From assembly GCF_000204195.1 (NCBI RefSeq), contig NZ_AFBG01000024.1:1-64000 (forward strand): DNA of 64,000 nucleotides. The letters are read 5' to 3'. The translations under genes and the position numbers were made by a program. Below are positions 53,001-61,347 of the stretch, piece after piece (the first letter of the stretch is position 1; every line of letters starts with the position of its first letter). The stretch comes from Acidovorax radicis N35. GTDB taxonomy: Bacteria > Pseudomonadota > Gammaproteobacteria > Burkholderiales > Burkholderiaceae_C. Below the pieces are notes generated by a model. The model was not told the DNA's origin. It saw only the letters and a program-made list of their open reading frames with translations, and ran no database searches.

Positions 53001-53140
53001 ATATTCGACGGTCTACATCGTGTTGACGGGGTGTGGGCTGGCTCGGGCGGTGCACCCACGGGGTGTGGAGGCGTTGCGCCCGCGCTGTGCCCGTGCGCAA
53101 ACCAGGTGGCGCAAACATCGGCCCATGACAGAATCGGCCC

Positions 53141-54484
53141 ATGCTCGACCACACGGATCCTGTCGCCTCCATCATCCCGGCCATGTCGCTCGACTCACCG
53201 TCTGACAACGCCATGACGGCGCTGTCCCGGCTGGCACTGGGGCCCGTGAACACGGCCTACTACATGGCCGTCTTCGAGCGCTTTGACAACACGGGCCGCA
53301 CCACCACCACCTGGAACTGGGCAGCCTGCCTGGCCACCCTCAACTGGATGCTGTTCCGGCAGCTGTGGACTCCCGCGCTGGTCTACCTGGCGGCCGCCGA
53401 GGGGCTCGCGCTGATCGTGTACGGCATTGGGCGGACGTTCCTGCAATGGCCGCCGGGCGTGGAACTGGGCGTGCTGGGCGCCTTTGCAATGCTGGCCTTT
53501 GCGGTGCCGGGCCTGTATGGCAACGCCATCCTGTATGCCGACATCCGCAAGCGTGTGGCCCGCGCGCTGGCCGCCTCCCGCACGTTGCCCGAGGCCTGTG
53601 TGCTGCTGGAGAAGCAGGCCAGCTCGCGCAAGCGGTTGCAGGGGCTGGTGCTGGCCAATCTGGTGCTGGTGGCCGCAGCCGCACTGGCGTACCTGGTCTG
53701 GGCCCCTTCAGGCACCCAGCCCCTGGCCCTGGAACCCGCCGTGACCGTGGCCCAAGCCACAGCGACGGCCGCATCCCGGCCCAGCCCGGCGGCATCTGCG
53801 CCAACGCCAACGCCTGCCACCACGCCTGCACCCGTACCGGTATCTGCGGAAGCGACCCCGACCCCAGCCGCTCCCTCCACCGCGGCCTCGGCCCCTGCCG
53901 CCGCTGCCGCAGTGGCGCCGCCCGCCCTGGCCGCGTCTGCACCGGTGACCCCCTCCACCACCCAGCCTGCGGCCCCGGTCACCAAAGCACTAAAAGCCCC
54001 CGCGCAAGCCAGCACACAGGCGTTGCCCTCCGAGCCCAACGCTCCCGCACCGCCTGCAGCTTCCGCAGCCCCCACGGTTTCCAAAACACCCACCTCAGCG
54101 CCCGCCACAGCGGCACCCAAGCCCGCAGCAAAGGCAACGCCCCCCGCTGAGCCCGCCAGCCGCGCGGCCTCCACACCCAAGGCCAAAACGGCCAAAACCC
54201 CCGCATCGGCCGCTGCGCCAGCCGCCTCCGCCGCCCTGCCCACCGTGGGCACGGCAGCGGGCTACTACATCAACGTGGGGCTCTTTGCCGACGAAGCCAA
54301 CGCCCGCAAGGCCCAGGCACGGCTGCTCAACGAAGGGCTGCCCGCCTTCCGCCAGGAGCTGAACAACACCAAGGGCCGGCGCATCCGCGTGCGCGTGGGG
54401 CCTTACGACAGCCGGGCCCAGGCCGATGCAGCGGCCGAGTCGATCCGGGCGATGGCGCTGGAAGCTGTAGTTTTCAAGCAATGA
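53141..54484 (+). CDS. SPOR-domain membrane protein with DUF2628-like N-terminus
   Basis: 447 aa. An N-terminal membrane region of about four helices (TYYM/TWNWAACLATLNWMLFRQLW) resembles DUF2628. A long Ala/Pro/Thr/Ser disordered region (about 195-365) precedes the C-terminal SPOR domain (YYINVGLFADEANARKAQARLL...RIRVRVGPYDSRAQADAAAESI), which binds denuded peptidoglycan glycan at the septum. An inner start at 53183 (MSLDSPSDNAM) is possible. Not ftsN by layout. Confidence 0.8.
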   Translation: MLDHTDPVASIIPAMSLDSPSDNAMTALSRLALGPVNTAYYMAVFERFDNTGRTTTTWNWAACLATLNWMLFRQLWTPALVYLAAAEGLALIVYGIGRTFLQWPPGVELGVLGAFAMLAFAVPGLYGNAILYADIRKRVARALAASRTLPEACVLLEKQASSRKRLQGLVLANLVLVAAAALAYLVWAPSGTQPLALEPAVTVAQATATAASRPSPAASAPTPTPATTPAPVPVSAEATPTPAAPSTAASAPAAAAAVAPPALAASAPVTPSTTQPAAPVTKALKAPAQASTQALPSEPNAPAPPAASAAPTVSKTPTSAPATAAPKPAAKATPPAEPASRAASTPKAKTAKTPASAAAPAASAALPTVGTAAGYYINVGLFADEANARKAQARLLNEGLPAFRQELNNTKGRRIRVRVGPYDSRAQADAAAESIRAMALEAVVFKQ

Positions 54485-54586
54485 GCTGGGTACCTCCAGC
54501 CGTTCTGGCATAGCAGCACCACATCGCACGCTGACCGCGCCGAGTTGGTAAAAATTTCCTATTGCATTTGAGGAGAACCCCATACC

Positions 54587-54622
54587 ATGTGTAAGCAAAA
54601 GTTATTTACACAGTCCAAATAA
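54587..54622 (+). CDS. Very short upstream ORF before the IPTL-type gene
   Basis: MCKQKLFTQSK followed by TAA. It is preceded by GAGGAGA ten bases upstream, a better ribosome-binding site than that of the large ORF 10 bases downstream. Candidate coupling or control ORF; no other evidence. Confidence 0.35.
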   Translation: MCKQKLFTQSK

Positions 54623-54632
54623 AGGGTCAGGT

Positions 54633-55277
54633 ATGTCTTTCGCGAATTCGCTTTCCAAAGTGTTGGCCGTGGGGGTTTTGGCACCAATCATGGTGGCTAG
54701 CGCACAAGTCAACGATGTGGGGGGTATCGCATCCGGTGGAGGCGTGTCCATGCCGAGCCCTATGGTCGCGGCGGCCGTCAGTGCGGGCTCCTTGTCCCTG
54801 ACAGGCGCTGAATCCACCATGTCGCCCCGTTTTTTCCGCTCGGGTACGCCTGGCGATGCTTGTTCCACGTTCAGTTCGGGTAACTTTCAATACACGACGG
54901 TTCCCTTCCAGACCGATGGCAGCGGTTCCTTGCGCGCCATCGTCGATCCCCAAACCTGCGACACAGGCGTGTTTGTAACGTTCCACGTCGGCGCCTTCAA
55001 CCCATCCAGCATCTGTAGCGGGTATCAGTGGTCCTTCGGCTCTTCGCAGGCCTTTGACCAAACCTTCTCGGTCCCGGCGAGCACCGCCATGACCATGGTT
55101 CTTTCTGGCGTGGCCAATGCACCCGGGGTGAACTGCGGCCCGGTAGCGTATTCGCTGGATGGAACGGTCAACGCCGCAGCGTCTGCAATTCCCGTGAACA
55201 ACCCTTGGGCGCTGGTTGTTCTGGCGGCCTTGGTAGGCATTGCTGGTTGGAGGCTGCGCAGCTTTCGCCAGGCTTGA
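54633..55277 (+). CDS. Secreted protein with IPTL-CTERM-like sorting tail
   Basis: 214 aa. A signal peptide (SLSKVLAVGVLAPIMVASAQ) is followed by a Gly/Ser/Thr-rich, beta-like extracellular region with three or four Cys (GDACSTFS, PQTCDTGVF, SSICSGYQ, GVNCGPVA). The C-terminus has IPVNNPWALVVLAALVGIAGW then RLRSFRQA, which resembles an IPTL-CTERM tripartite sorting signal (motif, TM helix, basic tail) processed by an exosortase-like enzyme. Exosortase not in this window. Confidence 0.75.
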   Translation: MSFANSLSKVLAVGVLAPIMVASAQVNDVGGIASGGGVSMPSPMVAAAVSAGSLSLTGAESTMSPRFFRSGTPGDACSTFSSGNFQYTTVPFQTDGSGSLRAIVDPQTCDTGVFVTFHVGAFNPSSICSGYQWSFGSSQAFDQTFSVPASTAMTMVLSGVANAPGVNCGPVAYSLDGTVNAAASAIPVNNPWALVVLAALVGIAGWRLRSFRQA

Positions 55278-55328
55278 TGGATTGATTGCGCGGCCTTCTT
55301 GGCGATGAGGGGGCGCGCAAATTTGTCT

Positions 55329-56093
55329 TCATAAACTCCTGGGATCTGCAGCCGTCCAGTCCCGCACCTTTTCAATCACCCAGCGGGGATCGTCCAGCGG
55401 CAGGTCGTGCCCGGCCCAAGGATGGAACTCCACGGGCACCTGCCAGGCGTTTGCAATGGCCTGCGAGCACTGGCCATGCACCAGCCCATCCTCGCGACTT
55501 GCCAGCAGCAGCATGTTTGCCAAGGGGGCCTTCTCTGGAGCGCGGTAGCAGGCCGCTGCGCCCAGCTGGCGCAATGTGTTGGCAGCCGACACCGGGCGCT
55601 GCCTACGTATCTCTGCCCAGTCCGGCACCACTTGTTGTCGACGCAACACACAGTTGCTGGTCAGGCGTAAGACCTCTTGCTCCGCCTGTTCTTCACGCTT
55701 GATTCCGAATGCAAGACGCAGCAAAGCGGTGTAGTTGCGCGGCCGCAGACGGTGGTAAAAGGGGCTGAACGGGCGCAAGCTGGTGTTGATCAACACACAC
55801 CCCGCCAGTTCTTCAGGCGCCACCCGTGCCCACTCGGTCGCCACCATGGCACCCAGCGACATGGCCAGCACACTAAACGGTGGCCGCAAGCCCCGCTCAG
55901 CCAGCTCGGCGCGGCAGCGCTCCACCATGCCCCGCACCGTAACGGGCGAAACCGCCCGGTGCAGCAGGCCATTGCCTGGCAGGTCCTGCGCCACGACGCG
56001 GGCACCCGGCAGAGCGCGCTCGAACGCTTCGGCAAACGCCCCCCAGTGCGCTGCCTCGCGCGTGAGGCCCCTGAGCAGAATCCATGGGTGCAT
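55329..56093 (-). CDS. Alpha/beta-hydrolase
   Basis: 254 aa. ILLRGLTREAAHW (oxyanion region), nucleophile Ser79 in AMSLGAM, aspartate in SREDGLVH and histidine in AGHDLPLDD complete the triad. Substrate unknown; the family includes BioH-like and esterase enzymes. The M14 gene ends 15 bases upstream on the same strand, so the two are probably co-transcribed. Confidence 0.8.
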   Translation of the reverse strand: MHPWILLRGLTREAAHWGAFAEAFERALPGARVVAQDLPGNGLLHRAVSPVTVRGMVERCRAELAERGLRPPFSVLAMSLGAMVATEWARVAPEELAGCVLINTSLRPFSPFYHRLRPRNYTALLRLAFGIKREEQAEQEVLRLTSNCVLRRQQVVPDWAEIRRQRPVSAANTLRQLGAAACYRAPEKAPLANMLLLASREDGLVHGQCSQAIANAWQVPVEFHPWAGHDLPLDDPRWVIEKVRDWTAADPRSL

Positions 56094-56108
56094 GGTGCTC
56101 GGCCTCCA

Positions 56109-57119
56109 TCAGTACCAGGCGGCCAACGCCTGCGCCCGGTGGTAGGCGCGCGTTTCCGGAAGCGGCACCCAGCGCTCGTGGCTGCAGGCCGCGCGGGCCA
56201 GAAAATCGAGCAGCGACAGATGGCGCCGCAGCACCCGCTGCTGCCGGTGGTTGATGAGCGGGTTGAAGATGCCGTTGCGCGAAAACAGCTGGCGCGGGTT
56301 TTTCTTGATCCACAGCCAGGACCCCATCTCCAGCGTGAGCGGCAGGAAAGTGTGCGCGGGCGCCTCGCGGCAGGCCTGCAGGTACAGGTAGTCCCACAGG
56401 TCGCCGTGCGCCAGGTACTGGGCGCTTTGCGGCTCGATGATGTACTGGTGGTGGCTGTGGGCCTGCAGAAAGATCTCCTGCAGTGCATGCAGTTCGGCCA
56501 GGTGCGCGATGGGCTTGCGCGTGTGGGCAAACGGAAACCACAGGCGGTCCCGGGCGCCAAACCCTGAATGGCAGTCGATGGCGATGCTGAACGGCCGCGC
56601 CAGCAGCTCCTGCGCCACCACCTCGCACAGCGCCTGGCTTTCCGCCTCCATGGCATCGCCAGCGCGCCCCCGGTACCAAGGCAGCCCGGCGCTCACCCGC
56701 TGCCCACCGATCCAAGGCGGTACCCGGTCGGTGGCATCGACCGGCGCATTGCGCATGAGGTCCACCCCACGCGGATTGGCACGTGTGGCGGCCCACATGC
56801 CACCCGGATTGACCACCGGCATGAAGACCAGGCGCATCTGCTCCAGCTGGCGGTGCAGCGTGGTATCCCACTGCAGGCGCATGACCACGTTCTGCAAGTA
56901 AGCGATGACCACCTCGGCGCCGATGCGCTCCAGCCCGTGCACGCCCCCGAAGAAACCGATTGCGGGCACGTCCAGCGACGGGTTGCCCAGGCCAATGGCA
57001 TGGATCGGAAAGCAGTGGCCTGACGCCAGCGGCACCTGCCGAACCACTTGCACCTGCAGATGGGGCGCCCCCAGCTCGATGATTTTTTCGAGCGCCAGCA
57101 GCTCGGGCAGGTTGTTCAT
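56109..57119 (-). CDS. M14-family zinc carboxypeptidase-like protein
   Basis: 336 aa from MNNLPELLALEKII; 23 more codons are open upstream. Zinc motif HGLE (His61, Glu64) in GVHGLERIGAEV, second His in DCHSGFG, PVVNPGGMWAATRANPRGVDLMRN (substrate Arg), and Glu in LTLEMGSW. All carboxypeptidase A-like residues are visible. It may trim peptides or murein. Co-directional with the alpha/beta-hydrolase. Confidence 0.85.
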   Translation of the reverse strand: MNNLPELLALEKIIELGAPHLQVQVVRQVPLASGHCFPIHAIGLGNPSLDVPAIGFFGGVHGLERIGAEVVIAYLQNVVMRLQWDTTLHRQLEQMRLVFMPVVNPGGMWAATRANPRGVDLMRNAPVDATDRVPPWIGGQRVSAGLPWYRGRAGDAMEAESQALCEVVAQELLARPFSIAIDCHSGFGARDRLWFPFAHTRKPIAHLAELHALQEIFLQAHSHHQYIIEPQSAQYLAHGDLWDYLYLQACREAPAHTFLPLTLEMGSWLWIKKNPRQLFSRNGIFNPLINHRQQRVLRRHLSLLDFLARAACSHERWVPLPETRAYHRAQALAAWY

Positions 57120-57299
57120 GGTGATGGCGATGGCGGCACGGGGCCGCGCAGCAAGGCGATGGACAACGAGCATATCCCCGGCACGCACGCACCAACAGCG
57201 CCGTCACGCCTCTGTGTGAATTCGGCGAAACGACTCGAAACTGTCACATGACCACGTTACCTTGGCCGCAGACACAACCCTTCGAAGAGGCACACGATC

Positions 57300-57434
57300 A
57301 TGCTCTGGAGATTGCTCGGACTGCAGCGGCTGCTGGATGAACTCTTCGATGCTCCGGGCTGGCCCAGCTTCGATTTACCCAGCACCGACGGATGGGCCCA
57401 GTATGAAGACGCAACAGCTGCAGCGCAGGACTGA
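57300..57434 (+). CDS. Possible small protein, 44 aa
   Basis: MLWRLLGLQRLLDELFD..., amphipathic helical start and an acidic end. AGAGG lies upstream at about ten bases. No known family. The last 32 bases overlap the next ORF in another frame. Tentative. Confidence 0.35.
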   Translation: MLWRLLGLQRLLDELFDAPGWPSFDLPSTDGWAQYEDATAAAQD

Positions 57435-57567
57435 GGTGCACCGTATCGCCCTGCTGTGCGGCACCCTGGGCTGTGCACTGGCCTGGGGTCTGGTGGAGTT
57501 GCTGGCGTTGCAGCGGCAGCGCTACCACCAGTGGCGCCAACGCCACCAGACCCCTGCACACCGCTGA
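57403..57567 (+). CDS. Possible small membrane protein, 54 aa
   Basis: MKTQQLQRRTEVHRIALLCG..., basic N-terminus, one hydrophobic helix (LLCGTLGCALAWGLVELLAL), basic tail. No known family. Overlaps the preceding small ORF. Tentative. Confidence 0.35.
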   Translation: MKTQQLQRRTEVHRIALLCGTLGCALAWGLVELLALQRQRYHQWRQRHQTPAHR

Positions 57568-57583
57568 TGCAGCAGCAACACGG

Positions 57584-57608
57584 ACGCATGCGTGCATGCG
57601 CGCATGCG
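57584..57608. other. Alternating purine-pyrimidine tract (possible Z-DNA)
   Basis: 25 bases alternate without a break, with GCATGC repeated and the 14-bp palindrome GCATGCGCGCATGC (57594-57607). Such tracts can flip to Z-DNA under negative supercoiling. It lies 215 bases upstream of the HU gene. Confidence 0.5.
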
Positions 57609-57822
57609 AGCGCGTGATCGCACGCAGCACACACGGCCTTCAGCAGACACCGGCTGCGCGCGGCCCCTCATTGGCGGCGTCTTTCTACAGCCCCATCAGA
57701 AGCCTCTGACGCTGGCGGGTCTTCGTTTTTGCACGGTATGCCGCAGACGCACCTAAAATTGCGCACCTTCCCTTCATTGGGGGGAGGCATATTGCAACTC
57801 TGAATAAAGAAGAACCACCATC

Positions 57823-58296
57823 ATGGCAACTGCAAAGAAGACTCCAGCGCCCGCAAAGAAGGCCGTCAAGGCGGCAGCACCTGCTGTCGCAAAGAAGGCG
57901 GCACCTGCCGCCAAGAAGGTAGCCGCCCCCGCAGCGAAGAAGGCTGCCGCGCCAGCGGCCAAGCCCGTCGCCGTGGGCATCAAGCCGATCAAGACCGCGT
58001 TCAACAAGACCACGCTGATCGCCCACCTGGCCGAGCAGGCTGGTGTGGAACCCAAGGCCACCAAGGCCGTGCTGGCCGCACTGGAAGCCACCATCCTGGG
58101 TTCGGTGCACAAGAAGGGCTCTGGCGAGTTCACGCTGCCCGGCCTCATGAAAATCGGCCTGCAGCAAATCCCCGCCAAGAAGAAGCGCTTCGGCAAAGAC
58201 CCCTTCACCGGTGAAGAGCGCTGGTTCCCTGCCAAGCCTGCAGCTGTCAAGATCAAGACCCGCGCGCTGAAGAAGCTCAAGGACGCCACGGTCTGA
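57823..58296 (+). CDS. HU-family DNA-binding protein with K/A/P-rich N-terminal extension
   Basis: 157 aa. The first about 50 residues are AKKAAAPA-type repeats; the HU/IHF-like domain follows: KTAFNKTTLIAHLAEQAGVEPKATKAVLAAL, GSGEFTLPGLMKIGL, KKKRFGKDPFTGEE. It wraps DNA; the basic tail increases affinity. Typical of Comamonadaceae/Burkholderiales. The window start encodes a K/A/P tail of another histone-like protein. A perfect inverted repeat (58322-58342) and a terminator follow. Confidence 0.9.
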   Translation: MATAKKTPAPAKKAVKAAAPAVAKKAAPAAKKVAAPAAKKAAAPAAKPVAVGIKPIKTAFNKTTLIAHLAEQAGVEPKATKAVLAALEATILGSVHKKGSGEFTLPGLMKIGLQQIPAKKKRFGKDPFTGEERWFPAKPAAVKIKTRALKKLKDATV

Positions 58297-58355
58297 TTGC
58301 AGCCGTTGCGACGGACGTGATAAGGTGATGCTCCATCACCTTTCCCCCGCAAAGA

Positions 58356-58391
58356 GGACCCGTTGCCCAAGGCAGTGGGTCCCTTTTTTTT
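58356..58391 (+). terminator. Rho-independent terminator after the HU gene
   Basis: GGACCC / GGGTCC stem with inner TGCC/GGCA pairs, then eight T (58384-58391). Confidence 0.9.
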
Positions 58392-58439
58392 GGAGGGGTG
58401 GATAGGTCAAGCCGCAGAAGGCGCCGCCACCGCACCCCA

Positions 58440-60239
58440 TCAGACGGTGATCACGTTGGGGGCAGCAGGGCCGGCATGCAGCAGTTCCACCTCTGCAGCC
58501 CGGCGCGAAAGCACCGCCCCCTGGTTGATATAGCCCTTGTCGGTGATTTCTCCAGCCTCTGGGTCGGGCGGCGCCGCCATCACCAGCGCACGCGTGGGGC
58601 ACTGCGATGAACCTGCGCCGGCACTGCGGCGAACCTGGATCACAGCGCGCAGGGCTTGTTCCAGCCTCGCAGGGTCCGCTGCGCCTGTGGCTGAAGGAAA
58701 CACCAGCATGCCCACTTCGTCCCGGTTGTGGCCGGTGAGCACGATGTCCTGCACCAGCGGCGCCAGCTCGGACACGAGCTCCACCCGCAAGGTACCTACC
58801 GACACCCAGCTCCCGCTGGAAAGCTTGAAGTCCTCGGCCACCCTGCCGTTGAAGACCACGCCACGCTCCGGCCGCGCGGGGTCCACCAGATAGCCCGCAT
58901 CGCCGATGCGGTAGAAGCCCTGGCTGTCGAACGCTGCTGCAGTCTCGGCGGGCGCATTGCGATAGCCCGGAAATACCGACACGCCTTTCACCCGCATTTC
59001 GAGCTTGCTGCCATTGGGCACCAGCTTGAGCTCCAGCCCGGGCAAAGGTGCGCCAATACAGCCCGCGCCCTCCATGCGCCAGTGCGCGCTGGTCACTGCG
59101 GGTGATGTTTCCGTGGAACCCCAGGACGTGGTCAGCCACAGCGGCAGCGCGGGTCGCACGCGTGCTGCCACGGCTTCAAGTCGCTGCCAGGTGGAAGGGG
59201 CCAGCGCAGCCGCCGCGTAGAACGCCAGGCGCATGCGTGAAAGGACCTCGGTAGCCAACGCTGCATCCGCTTCCAGAAACGGCAGCAGCATGTCAAAACC
59301 ACGCGGCACGTTGAAAAGCATCGTCGGCTTCACATCGCGCAGATTGCGCACCGTCTTCTCGATGAGCCCAGGCACCGGCCGTCCCTCATCGATGTAGAGC
59401 GTGCCCCCATGGCACAGCACCATGTTGAGGTTGTGGTTGCCACCAAAGGTGTGGCTCCAGGGCAGCCAGTCCACCAACACGGGCTTTTCGTGGGCCAGAA
59501 ACCGCCAAGCCTGGGCAATCATCTGCTGGTTGGCGCACAGCATGCGGTGGGTATTGATGACCACCTTGGGACGGCCTGTCGAGCCCGAAGTCAGCAGGTA
59601 CTTGGCATGGCCATCCGCATCGATGGCCTGGAACGCCTGCAACACAGCCGGGCTTTCCACGCCCGTCCGCAGGTGCGCAAAAGACAAGGCACCAGGCACC
59701 ATCTCGGCATGGCGGCTGAAGACCTTCAAGGCATCGGATGCGTAGCCCGCCAGGGCGGGCGCGTAGACCGAGGCGTCCGACGCGTAGATCAACGAAGGCT
59801 CCAGCACCGCGAGCATGCTGTGCAGGCGGCCCGGGTCCCGGGAGCGTGAATAGGCACTCGACAGCGAACAGGGCGTGATGCCGACATGCATTGCCGCCAG
59901 CATGAGCACCGCGTGGTCCACCGCATTGTCGGAAAGGATGGCGATGGGGCGGCCCACAGGCAGTTTCAGGTCCAGCAGCGACTGCGCGACGGCGCCCATG
60001 GCCTGGCGCAACTCACCATAGGTCAGGGTGCGCCAGTGCTCGGCATTCTCAGCACGCTCCGCCAGCGCCAGCGCATCGGGTGTCTCTCGCGCCCAACGCT
60101 CCACCCACTCGCCGATGCAGCGCGCATAGGCGCCCAGCGCCACGGGAGAACGCAGTGTGAACGAGCCATCGTCCTGGTGGACCAGCATCGTGGCGGACGG
60201 TGCTATTTGGCTTTCATCGCCAAGAAATTCGGGGTGCAT
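58440..60239 (-). CDS. Feruloyl-CoA synthase-like acyl-CoA ligase
   Basis: 599 aa from MHPEFLGDESQIAPSATML. ANL superfamily, with the size of feruloyl-CoA synthetases: YLLTSGSTGRPKVVINTH (P-loop), TTSWGSTETSPAV and GRVAEDFKLSSGSWV (A8 region). The catalytic-lysine end is unusual; the last part is KGYINQGAVLSRRAAEVE. It would activate an aromatic or other acid to the CoA ester. Last gene of the catabolic operon with the dehydrogenase, Bug protein and BKACE. Confidence 0.85.
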   Translation of the reverse strand: MHPEFLGDESQIAPSATMLVHQDDGSFTLRSPVALGAYARCIGEWVERWARETPDALALAERAENAEHWRTLTYGELRQAMGAVAQSLLDLKLPVGRPIAILSDNAVDHAVLMLAAMHVGITPCSLSSAYSRSRDPGRLHSMLAVLEPSLIYASDASVYAPALAGYASDALKVFSRHAEMVPGALSFAHLRTGVESPAVLQAFQAIDADGHAKYLLTSGSTGRPKVVINTHRMLCANQQMIAQAWRFLAHEKPVLVDWLPWSHTFGGNHNLNMVLCHGGTLYIDEGRPVPGLIEKTVRNLRDVKPTMLFNVPRGFDMLLPFLEADAALATEVLSRMRLAFYAAAALAPSTWQRLEAVAARVRPALPLWLTTSWGSTETSPAVTSAHWRMEGAGCIGAPLPGLELKLVPNGSKLEMRVKGVSVFPGYRNAPAETAAAFDSQGFYRIGDAGYLVDPARPERGVVFNGRVAEDFKLSSGSWVSVGTLRVELVSELAPLVQDIVLTGHNRDEVGMLVFPSATGAADPARLEQALRAVIQVRRSAGAGSSQCPTRALVMAAPPDPEAGEITDKGYINQGAVLSRRAAEVELLHAGPAAPNVITV

Positions 60240-60394
60240 GGTGTGGGTGGTCTCTCGTGTTCTTGGGGCAACAACAAAAATGGACGACACGGCGCTGGCG
60301 AGTGGCGTGGCTGTGCGCAGCAACACTGCCGAAAACGCTGGGTGCACCACGTCGAAAAACCCATGCGGCGGGACCGCACGGTGGCATCGCGGAT

Positions 60395-61336
60395 TCAGTC
60401 CAGGACGCAGGCGTCCTGCTTGGCGCGCAGAAGGTTCACCAGCAAGGTATCGCGTGCAGCCGCCAGCTCCGCGCTGGTTCTCTCACCGATTTCCTGGGCT
60501 ACGCCATCCGCCACAAGGCGCTGGAGCGCCGGCGTCATCTGCGGAGCACCCAGGTCCTGCCACCAGTCTTCGATGGGGCCGCCCAGGTGTGCCAGCAAAT
60601 GGGCGATGCCACCTTCGCCGCCCGACAGGTGCAGGTTCATGAACGGCCCCATCAATGCCCACCGCAGGCCCGGGCCGTGTGCAATGGCGGTATCGATGTC
60701 GGTGACACTGGCAACCCCTTCGTTGACCAGATGAAACGCCTCCCGCCACAGCGCAGCCTGCAGGCGGTTGGCAATGTGCCCTTTGATTTCGCGCCGAACA
60801 TGGATGGGGCGCTTGCCAATGGCTGTGTAGAAATCCATTGCGGTGGCTATCGCCTGGGCCGATGTCATTTCGCCCCCGCCCACCTCCACCAGCGGAATCA
60901 TGTGCGGGGGGTTGAACGGATGGCCCAGCACCACGCGCTCGGGGTGTTGGCATTGGGCTTGTATGGCTGTAATGGACAGGCCCGAAGAACTGGAAGCCAG
61001 GATGGCCTGCGGCGGGGCGGCATCGTCCATCCTTCGCAGCAGATCCGCCTTGAAGTCCAGCCGCTCGGGCCCGTTTTCCTGCACGAAATCGGCTTGCACC
61101 AGGGCGTCCTCCAGCCGGGGGTGAAACTGCAGCCTCGCCATGCTCGCACCCGGCGCAAGTCCCTGCCGTTCCAGCGCCGGCCAGTGCTGGGCCACGGCAT
61201 CGCGCAGGCGTTTCTCGGCCCCTGGTGCGGGATCGGTGGCATCCACGTCCAGGCCCCGGGCAAGGAAGCAGGCGGCCCAGCTTGCGCCAATGACGCCGGT
61301 GGCGACCACCGCCACGCGCTTCACGGAAGAAACCAT
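60395..61336 (-). CDS. 3-hydroxyacyl-CoA dehydrogenase-like enzyme (carnitine dehydrogenase type)
   Basis: 313 aa from MVSSVKRVAVVATGVIG. Rossmann NAD-binding domain, LASSSSGLSITAIQAQ, GHPFNPPHMIPLVEVGGG and the C-terminal 3HCDH domain (KGHIANRLQAALWREAFHL, DIDTAIAHGPGLRWALMGPF). Length and motifs match L-carnitine dehydrogenase/hydroxyacyl dehydrogenases. The dinucleotide motif is ATGVIG, with Ala12 where Gly is usual (GTGVIG). Its neighbour BKACE suggests oxidation of a 3-hydroxy acid to a 3-keto acid. Confidence 0.88.
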   Translation of the reverse strand: MVSSVKRVAVVATGVIGASWAACFLARGLDVDATDPAPGAEKRLRDAVAQHWPALERQGLAPGASMARLQFHPRLEDALVQADFVQENGPERLDFKADLLRRMDDAAPPQAILASSSSGLSITAIQAQCQHPERVVLGHPFNPPHMIPLVEVGGGEMTSAQAIATAMDFYTAIGKRPIHVRREIKGHIANRLQAALWREAFHLVNEGVASVTDIDTAIAHGPGLRWALMGPFMNLHLSGGEGGIAHLLAHLGGPIEDWWQDLGAPQMTPALQRLVADGVAQEIGERTSAELAAARDTLLVNLLRAKQDACVLD

Positions 61337-61347
61337 GTCGGTGCCCT

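Noticed and set aside
57803..57965. Similar GCAAAGAAGGC tracts at the HU gene as a non-coding repeat
   Set aside because: Codon-phased and part of the HU reading frame.
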